DNA of 10,938 nucleotides from Dechloromonas sp. (lineage in GTDB: Bacteria > Pseudomonadota > Gammaproteobacteria > Burkholderiales > Rhodocyclaceae): the NCBI GenBank assembly GCA_017302355.1, contig JAFLDQ010000117.1:1-10938 (forward strand), read 5' to 3'. The stretch's first letter is position 1; each line of letters opens with the position of its first letter. This document shows, one piece after another, positions 5,610-10,938 of the stretch. The position numbers and the translations under genes were made by a program. The notes beneath the pieces were generated by a model, which was given only the letters and a program-made list of their open reading frames with translations, ran no database searches and was not told the origin of the DNA.

Positions 5610-7144
5610 GACGTCACCCGGCGCACGATCCGCACCGTGAACTGGCGCGGGGGTGCGCTTTCCGTCTCCATGTCGCCGCCGCGCAGGGAGCGTCCCGATT
5701 CGATATCGAACGGCTGCTGCTGGACGCTGACGTCGCTGTCGCGGTCGACCCGCAAAAACTCGACGAAATGCTCGAAAGTGGCCAGCGTCTGGCGCGCCGT
5801 CGCGGCCGGCCCGAGGCGAATCGAGCCGCGCAAGGTGAGCACCTCGGACCTGCCGTCGGGCAGCGCCGTGGTCTTGCCGGGGGCGGCGGCGGCCGTTGCC
5901 GGCGCGCTCTCGCCGAGCGACCATTCGAGGGCCTCGAGATAAACGTTCGGCGCCTCGTTCAGCGCGCGGCCGATCAGGCGGTAGGCGTCGTCCGGGAGAC
6001 GCTGTTTCCTGACCAGTTCGCCATGGCGATTGGTGACGTTGCGCAGGGTCTCGTTGTCGATGCCCAGTTGCGGGAAGGTGGCGGAAATTTCCCGGTAACG
6101 CCAGTTGAGGTCGCCTTCGCTGCGTGCCAGAGCCCGGGTTTCCTCGCGCATGACGCTGGCGTCGTAGAGTTGCTTGGCGACGAAGAGCGCCCCGCCGAGG
6201 ACGGCGATGGCGCCGAGCGCGAGCAGCCCGTAGCGGATCCGTGAAATGTGGTAGTCGTGGCGATGGTCTTCACCGGCAAACTGCTGGCGCGGGGGGGCGG
6301 TGGCCAGCAGGTGCAGGAACAGCAGTTCGCTGCCGCTATCGTCGGGCAGGCTCTTGAGGTCGATCTGGCGGGCCGCCTGGTGGCTGTCGACGATCTCGAA
6401 GCCGAGGTTGGCGATGCCGCGGCACGACTGACGCACGGCGGGGACCGCCTGCGGGTGGGCGAGAACATAGACCGGCAGATCCTCGTTGCGCCCGACATGG
6501 CGCTGGGCGAGCAGGTACTGGTGGAGCTTGTTCGCCTCGGAGGCGAAGCGCGAGGCGAGGCCGCCAATGCTGCTGTCGAGCAGCGGCGCCATGCGCGAGA
6601 ACAGCGGCTGGCCATCGACCAAATAGCTCTCGCGGATCGAGTGGTCCTGAAAGGTCAGCAACAGGGCGCGGGGAGCGGTCTTGCCGAGCTTCCGGAGCAG
6701 GATGCCGCCCAGTTGCGCCACGGTGTAGATGCCGGCCAGCGCGGCGTCCGCCTCCTCCAGGCACTTCAGCCACGGCTCGAAGTGCGCCGGGTTGGTCAGC
6801 GCGGTGAGCAGGAGATTCTCGTTCTTGCGCTTGCGCTTCTCGTAGCCGAGCGAGATGGCGGTGGCCAGCGGCGATCCGAGAAAATGCTGCCCCAGCTTGC
6901 GCGTGATCAGCGCCTTGCGGTCGGCGCCCTGCAGGAACGGAATGGTTTCGAGTTCGTGTCCTTCCTCGGCGACATTGACCAGCATCCGGAAATGGCTGTT
7001 GCGGTGCGCGCGCAGGTAGTCGGTGAATCGCGTGAATTCCTCGGGACGCATCTCGAACACGCCTTCCGGGCGCAACCTGCCGCGTTGCCAGACATGGGCC
7101 GTCAGGCGCTGGGTGTCGAGATAGAGGAGGCGGCGGGGAATCAC
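5606..7144 (-). CDS. GspL/MshI-like bitopic assembly protein (PilM and PilN roles in one chain)
   Basis: A 512-residue protein. Residues 1-300 are a cytosolic domain beginning IPRRLLYLDTQRLTAHVW. Residues 304-326 form one membrane helix (RYGLLALGAIAVLGGALFVAK), followed by a helical stretch and a periplasmic C-terminal domain (436-511) of the PilN/GspL kind, with a Pro/Ala linker at 412-430. The order cytosolic domain, membrane helix, periplasmic domain matches GspL, where one chain does the work of PilM plus PilN. The cytosolic part should contact the ATPase, and the periplasmic part should pair with the PilO-like product of the next gene. The start is GTG 7144, which overlaps the mshG stop as GTGA; the first ATG in frame lies about 30 residues later and would remove the first predicted strands. 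I see no clear actin-type phosphate-binding motifs in the cytosolic part, so it is either diverged or unrelated to PilM. The functional call rests largely on architecture and order. Confidence 0.68.
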   Translation of the reverse strand: MIPRRLLYLDTQRLTAHVWQRGRLRPEGVFEMRPEEFTRFTDYLRAHRNSHFRMLVNVAEEGHELETIPFLQGADRKALITRKLGQHFLGSPLATAISLGYEKRKRKNENLLLTALTNPAHFEPWLKCLEEADAALAGIYTVAQLGGILLRKLGKTAPRALLLTFQDHSIRESYLVDGQPLFSRMAPLLDSSIGGLASRFASEANKLHQYLLAQRHVGRNEDLPVYVLAHPQAVPAVRQSCRGIANLGFEIVDSHQAARQIDLKSLPDDSGSELLFLHLLATAPPRQQFAGEDHRHDYHISRIRYGLLALGAIAVLGGALFVAKQLYDASVMREETRALARSEGDLNWRYREISATFPQLGIDNETLRNVTNRHGELVRKQRLPDDAYRLIGRALNEAPNVYLEALEWSLGESAPATAAAAPGKTTALPDGRSEVLTLRGSIRLGPAATARQTLATFEHFVEFLRVDRDSDVSVQQQPFDIESGRSLRGGDMETESAPPRQFTVRIVRRVTS

Positions 7145-8340
7145 GTCTTGATCTTGCTGATGACGTCGTAGACCGGGCCGATCACCGAGAGCATGATCCA
7201 GCCGAGCAGGGCGCCCATGAAGAGGGTCAGCATCGGTTCGATCAGGGTCTGCGCCTTTTCGACCGATTCCTTGACGTCGCGATTGTAGAAGTAGCTGACG
7301 TTGCGCAGCGACTTGTCGAGTCCGCCGGTATTCTCGCCGACCCGCAGCATGCGCACGACGAGCGGCGGGAACAGTCCGGCATCGTGGAAGGCGCCGGCCA
7401 CGTTCTGGCCCTCGCGTATCGACTGCTCGACCCTGACCAGCGCCTTGCGGACGACCCGGTTGCCGACGATGTCCTGGGTCGTGCGGATCGACTCCAGGAT
7501 CGGGATGCCGGCCGCGTAGAGCATGGCGAAGGTGTTGGCGAAGCGCGAAAGGATGATCTTCTTGAGGATCGGACCGAAGATGGGCAGGGCCAGCTTCATT
7601 CCGTCGAGCCGCAGACGGGCGAGGGGATTGCTGCGCAGGACGAGTTGCCCGACGACGACGGCCAGCACCGGCAGGCTCAGGAACAGCCACCAGTAGCCAA
7701 CCAGCAGGTCGGAGACGAAAAAGAGAAGCTGCGTCTGCGGCGGCAGGGCCTGGCCCATGTTTTTGACGAACTGCTTGAGCTGCGGCACCATGTAGATCAT
7801 CAGGAAGAAGGTGGCGCTGAGGACGATGGTGCCGACAAAGGCCGGGTACATCAGCAGTTTCTTGGTGTGCGACGCCAGTTCGTCTTCCCACTTGAGCGAT
7901 TCGTTGAGGCTGCTCAACACTTCCGGCAACTGGCCGGTGGCTTCGCCGGAGCGGATGAGGCTGACGAAGACCTTGCTGAAGACGGAAGGATGCCCGGCCA
8001 TGGCCTGTGACAGGGTCTGGCCGCCTTCGATGCTCTCGATCAGGCCGGCGATGACTTCGCGAAAGCGCGGGTTCTCGATCGAGTCGCGCAGGTCGCCAAG
8101 GCCTTCGAGGATCGGCACGCCGGCGCGCGCCAGCTGGTCGAGATGAAAGCAGAAGTTGATCAGTTCGGGACGCGGAATCTTCCGGCTGCCAAACAGGGTG
8201 TGCCGGTCGATCGGCCTGCCGGTCACCAGGTCGAGGTCCATGCGCTTGAGGCGCATTTCGAGATCGACCAGGTTGATGGCGTCGATTCGTCCGAAGACCA
8301 TGCGCCCTTCCATGCTGACGGCCTTGTAGTCGAAGAGCAT
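7141..8340 (-). CDS. mshG: Type II secretion/type IV pilus inner-membrane platform protein, GspF/MshG/PilC family
   Basis: A 399-residue polytopic protein with two T2SSF repeats, about residues 66-189 and 265-389. Each carries the family pattern: LARAGVPILEGL (70-81) and MLYAAGIPILESI (273-285), then a GQTLSQAM or GQNVAGAF segment, then LIRSGEATGQLPEVL (128-142) and MLRVGENTGGLDKSL (331-345). Membrane segments are near 165-185, 211-234 and 368-390. The length and plan are standard for GspF/PilC, the platform that sits under the pseudopilus and couples the ATPase to pilin insertion or extraction. ATG 8340 lies 2 bases after the ATPase stop; the longer open frame upstream lies inside the ATPase gene and is not used. 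The symbol mshG is chosen from the TPR-ATPase-platform order; gspF would be the neutral name. Confidence 0.93.
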   Translation of the reverse strand: MLFDYKAVSMEGRMVFGRIDAINLVDLEMRLKRMDLDLVTGRPIDRHTLFGSRKIPRPELINFCFHLDQLARAGVPILEGLGDLRDSIENPRFREVIAGLIESIEGGQTLSQAMAGHPSVFSKVFVSLIRSGEATGQLPEVLSSLNESLKWEDELASHTKKLLMYPAFVGTIVLSATFFLMIYMVPQLKQFVKNMGQALPPQTQLLFFVSDLLVGYWWLFLSLPVLAVVVGQLVLRSNPLARLRLDGMKLALPIFGPILKKIILSRFANTFAMLYAAGIPILESIRTTQDIVGNRVVRKALVRVEQSIREGQNVAGAFHDAGLFPPLVVRMLRVGENTGGLDKSLRNVSYFYNRDVKESVEKAQTLIEPMLTLFMGALLGWIMLSVIGPVYDVISKIKT

Positions 8341-8342
8341 GG

Positions 8343-10049
8343 CTACATCCGGTCGGTGAGGTCGATGACCCGCCCGAGTTCCTCGAGCGAAGTGGTGCCG
8401 TTGAGAACCCGGCGCATGCCGTCGTCGGCCAGCGTGACGAAGCCCTGCGCGAGCGCGCGCGTGCGGATTTCGTGCGTCGTGGCGCGGCGGGCGATCAGTT
8501 CGTCGATGCCGGAATCGATGCGCAGCAGTTCCAGGATGGCGATGCGCCCGCGATAGCCCTGGTAGTCGCAGCGCTCGCAGCCGGTCGGGCGGAACAGAAC
8601 CGGGCGCGGGCCGCCGGCCGGCGATCCGACCAGTTGCATCTCGTGCGTCTCGGCATGATAGGGCGTCTTGCAATGGTCGCAGAGGCGACGGATCAGGCGC
8701 TGGGCGACGATGCCGATGATGTTGCCGGCCATGATGTCGGGCAGGACGCCGATGTCGAGCAGGCGCGGGATGGTGCCGACGGCGGAATTGGTGTGCAGTG
8801 TCGAATAGACCTGGTGTCCGGTCATCGCCGCGCGGAAAGCCATGTCGGCGGTATCGGCGTCACGGATTTCGCCGACGAGGATGACGTCCGGATCCTGGCG
8901 CATCATCGAGCGGATGCCGTTGGCGAAATCGAGCTTGGCGGTTTCGGCGACCGAGGTCTGGCGCACCAGCGCCATCGGGTACTCGACCGGATCCTCGAGG
9001 GTCATGATGTGGATGCCCTCGGAATTGATGTGGTTGAGCACCGAGTACAGCGTCGTCGTCTTGCCGCTGCCGGTCGGGCCGGTGACCAGGATGATGCCCT
9101 CGGGGCGGGCGATCATCAGTTTCAGCCGGAAGAGGTGTTCCTCGGCGAGGCCGAGATTCTCCAGCGGCACGATGCCCTTCTGGCGGTCGAGAACCCGCAG
9201 CACGATGTTCTCGCCATGGATGGTCGGCTGGCAGGCGACGCGGAAATCGACCTGGCGGCCGGAGACGGTGAGCCCGATGCGGCCGTCCTGCGGCGCGCGC
9301 ATCTCGGCGATGTTCATGCCCGAGAGCACCTTGATGCGCACGGTCATCGCCGGCCAGTACGACTTGTGCAGGGCGCGGATCTGCCGCAGCATGCCGTCGA
9401 TACGATAGCGGATGCGCAGGAAGTTGGCTTCCGGCTCGAAGTGAATGTCCGATGCGTCGCGCTTGACGGCATCGGTGAGAATGGCGTCGATCAGGCGGAC
9501 AACCGGCTGACTGTATTCGTCATCGGTGGCCGAAACACTTCTCCAGTCGATCTCGCCGGTCTCGATTTCCTGCAGGATGCCGTCGATCGACAGCTCGTAA
9601 CCGTAATACTGGTCGATCGCGTGGTCGATTTCGGATTCGCCGGCGATCAGCGGATCGATCTCGACGTTTTCCGGGAGCAGGGCGCGCACCCGGTCGAGTC
9701 CGACGATGTTGTCGATGTCGGCGATCGCCACCGTCAGCCGGTGGTTGGCGGGATCGAAATCGAGCGGCAGCAGGTGGTGGCGCAAGGCGATGTCGCGCGG
9801 CACCAGCTTCAGCGCCTGCGGGTCGACGATGGCGTTCGAGAGGTCGATGCTCTGCCGCCCCAGGCTCTCCGAAAGCGCCTCGCGCAGTGTCGTCTCCGAG
9901 ACGAAACCGAGCGAAATCAGCAACTTGCCGATCGGCTGGTTGGACTTCATCTGTTCCAGCAGGGCGATACGCAACTGATCCTCGGACAGGATGCCCTTGG
10001 TCATGAGGATCTGACCCAGCGGGCGGTGCTGTCCTGCGTAGTCGTTCAT
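8343..10049 (-). CDS. mshE: Assembly ATPase of the GspE/PilB/MshE family with an MshEN domain
   Basis: A 568-residue hexameric ATPase that powers pilin polymerisation. The N-terminal domain (about 10-150) is MshEN-type, with two copies of the LGxxLxxxGxxxxxxLxxxL pattern at residues 10-33 and 39-62. The C-terminal motor has the Asp box (DASDIHFEP, 198-206), Walker A GPTGSGKTT (324-332), the segment LEDPVEYPM (351-359), Walker B DPDVILVGEIRD (386-397), the His box TGHQVYSTLHTNSA (410-423), and a zinc-binding tetracysteine of C457, C460, C491 and C494. All catalytic motifs are intact. ATG 10049 lies 13 bases after the stop of the TPR gene. An upstream in-frame ATG (10247) lies inside the TPR gene and gives an unrelated Thr/Ser/Pro-rich extension. 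The tetracysteine rules out the PilT type and indicates an extension motor. The mshE symbol follows gene order; gspE or pilB are alternatives. Confidence 0.95.
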   Translation of the reverse strand: MNDYAGQHRPLGQILMTKGILSEDQLRIALLEQMKSNQPIGKLLISLGFVSETTLREALSESLGRQSIDLSNAIVDPQALKLVPRDIALRHHLLPLDFDPANHRLTVAIADIDNIVGLDRVRALLPENVEIDPLIAGESEIDHAIDQYYGYELSIDGILQEIETGEIDWRSVSATDDEYSQPVVRLIDAILTDAVKRDASDIHFEPEANFLRIRYRIDGMLRQIRALHKSYWPAMTVRIKVLSGMNIAEMRAPQDGRIGLTVSGRQVDFRVACQPTIHGENIVLRVLDRQKGIVPLENLGLAEEHLFRLKLMIARPEGIILVTGPTGSGKTTTLYSVLNHINSEGIHIMTLEDPVEYPMALVRQTSVAETAKLDFANGIRSMMRQDPDVILVGEIRDADTADMAFRAAMTGHQVYSTLHTNSAVGTIPRLLDIGVLPDIMAGNIIGIVAQRLIRRLCDHCKTPYHAETHEMQLVGSPAGGPRPVLFRPTGCERCDYQGYRGRIAILELLRIDSGIDELIARRATTHEIRTRALAQGFVTLADDGMRRVLNGTTSLEELGRVIDLTDRM

Positions 10050-10062
10050 GATCGGCTCGTCG

Positions 10063-10938
10063 TCAGGGCTGGAGTTCGGCGAGGCGAAGCTTGACCCGGT
10101 CGCGGTCGAACGCGGCCGGGCGCCGCTGCGCTGCCTCGAGGGCCAGACGGTAGTGCTGGGCGGCGAGCTTGGGCTGGCGCAGATGATCGAGACTGACCGC
10201 CAGGTTGAACAGGTAGTCCGGGTTGTCCGCTTCGGCGGCCACGGCATTGAAATAGACCTGCTGCGCCTCGGACCAGCGGTCCTGGCGTGAATAGAGGTTG
10301 CCCAGGGCGAAATTCAGCGGCCCGGATTCCGGCTGGCCGGCGAGCAGGGTCTTCAGGCGGCTTTCATTGGCCAGCGGGTCGCCGCCGCCGCCGCTGCCGA
10401 GAACCGCCGCCTGGGCCGCCGGGTTGCCTGGATCGGCCTCGAGCGCCCGTTGCCGGTAGTGGTCGGCATCGCTGGAGCGCCCCTGGCGCTGGGCGATGGC
10501 GGCCAGCGCCAGCAGCGCGTCGACGTTGTTGGGATCGGACTTCAGCGCGCGTTCGTAATCGTGGCGCGCCGTATCCAGCCGATTGCCCTGCAGGCTGGCG
10601 TAGCCGGCTTCGACGTTGGCATCGGGTGCGGGGCGCGAGCGGGTCAGGCGGATCGTCGGCGCGGCGGTTCGTTCCTCGCCGGGGGGCATGGCGGCGGCGG
10701 ATTCGGCGCGGGAGGAAAAGGCCGGTCGCGATGCGGCGGGCGGGGCTGCCGCGGTCGACGGCGAAATCCGGGGCAAATCGGCTTGCGGTGCCGGCGGGCT
10801 CAGCAGCAGGGCGGGCGCCGGGGCGGGCGGCGGTGCCGCCTTGACCGCCGGCGGCAAACCGCCCAGAGCAATCTCCTGCAGGCGATAGGCGAGACGCGCT
10901 TCGAGGTATCGGCGATGCACGCGTTTGGGCCGGCGCGG
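10063..10938 (-). CDS. TPR protein, MshN-like, 5' end outside the window
   Basis: The C-terminal 291 residues of a larger protein; the frame is open to the right edge, so the ATG at 10920 is probably internal. The first part is charged (RRYLEARLAYRLQEIAL), followed by a Pro/Ala-rich linker of about 70 residues. After it come tetratricopeptide repeats, visible as AGYASLQGNRLDTARHDYER followed by ALKSDP, as ALLALAAIAQRQGRSSDADH followed by YRQRALEADP, and as LNFALGNLYSRQDRWSEAQQ followed by VYFNAVAAE. A last repeat contains YLFNLAVSLDHLRQPKLAAQ followed by HYRLALE. A periplasmic TPR protein encoded directly before an MshE-type ATPase matches MshN, which helps secretin or pilus assembly; the missing N-terminus would be expected to hold a membrane anchor. 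It is the first gene seen in the series and lies 13 bases before mshE. Confidence 0.8.
   Translation of the reverse strand, partial: PRRPKRVHRRYLEARLAYRLQEIALGGLPPAVKAAPPPAPAPALLLSPPAPQADLPRISPSTAAAPPAASRPAFSSRAESAAAMPPGEERTAAPTIRLTRSRPAPDANVEAGYASLQGNRLDTARHDYERALKSDPNNVDALLALAAIAQRQGRSSDADHYRQRALEADPGNPAAQAAVLGSGGGGDPLANESRLKTLLAGQPESGPLNFALGNLYSRQDRWSEAQQVYFNAVAAEADNPDYLFNLAVSLDHLRQPKLAAQHYRLALEAAQRRPAAFDRDRVKLRLAELQP

Noticed and set aside
8472..10094. Long + strand open frame (540 codons) opposite the ATPase gene
   Set aside because: It is rich in Asp, Gly, Arg and Val, as expected from the complement of a GC-rich coding strand. The opposite strand encodes an ATPase with every motif intact.

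Overview
The window is GC-rich, densely coding and has almost no intergenic DNA. It looks like a chromosomal segment of a proteobacterium, most likely a betaproteobacterium. That assignment is inferred from GC content, from the MSHA/type II-like gene set and from the resemblance of the pilin-like proteins to betaproteobacterial ones; no rRNA or marker gene confirms it. One gene on the + strand (gpsA, 3' end only) meets a long minus-strand gene series tail to tail, with 4 bases between the stop codons.

The minus-strand series is an assembly locus for a type IV pilus-like or pseudopilus machine of the MSHA/type II secretion kind. In transcription order, from right to left, it holds: a TPR protein (MshN-like, 5' end outside the window); a GspE/PilB/MshE ATPase with an MshEN-type N-terminal domain; a GspF/MshG/PilC inner-membrane platform protein; a GspL- or MshI-like bitopic protein; a PilO/MshJ-like protein; a small exported protein in the MshK position; and a 989-residue GspK/PilX-type minor pseudopilin. 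From mshG to the pseudopilin every junction is a 4-base overlap (GTGA or ATGA), and the other two gaps are 2 and 13 bases, so the series should be one translationally coupled operon. Its promoter lies beyond the right edge. The secretin, prepilin peptidase and any obvious major pilin are not in the window.

Between the giant pseudopilin and the last gene, a second prepilin, sits a small foreign-looking cassette. It holds a hicB antitoxin (DUF1902 type), a hicA toxin overlapping it by 1 base, and then the C-terminal scrap of an XRE/HigA-like antitoxin. The only usable start codon of the prepilin lies inside that scrap, out of frame.

The most unusual object is the 989-residue pseudopilin. Its two ends look like a normal minor pilin with a duplicated C-terminal-type domain. 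About 580 alanine-rich residues sit between them, and at least three divergent repeats of about 105 residues can be aligned there. The last prepilin carries a third copy of the same pilin-type domain, which suggests the two form one tip complex. The ATPase carries both halves of the c-di-GMP-binding MshEN motif at the correct spacing, but with Pro in place of the leading Arg in each half.
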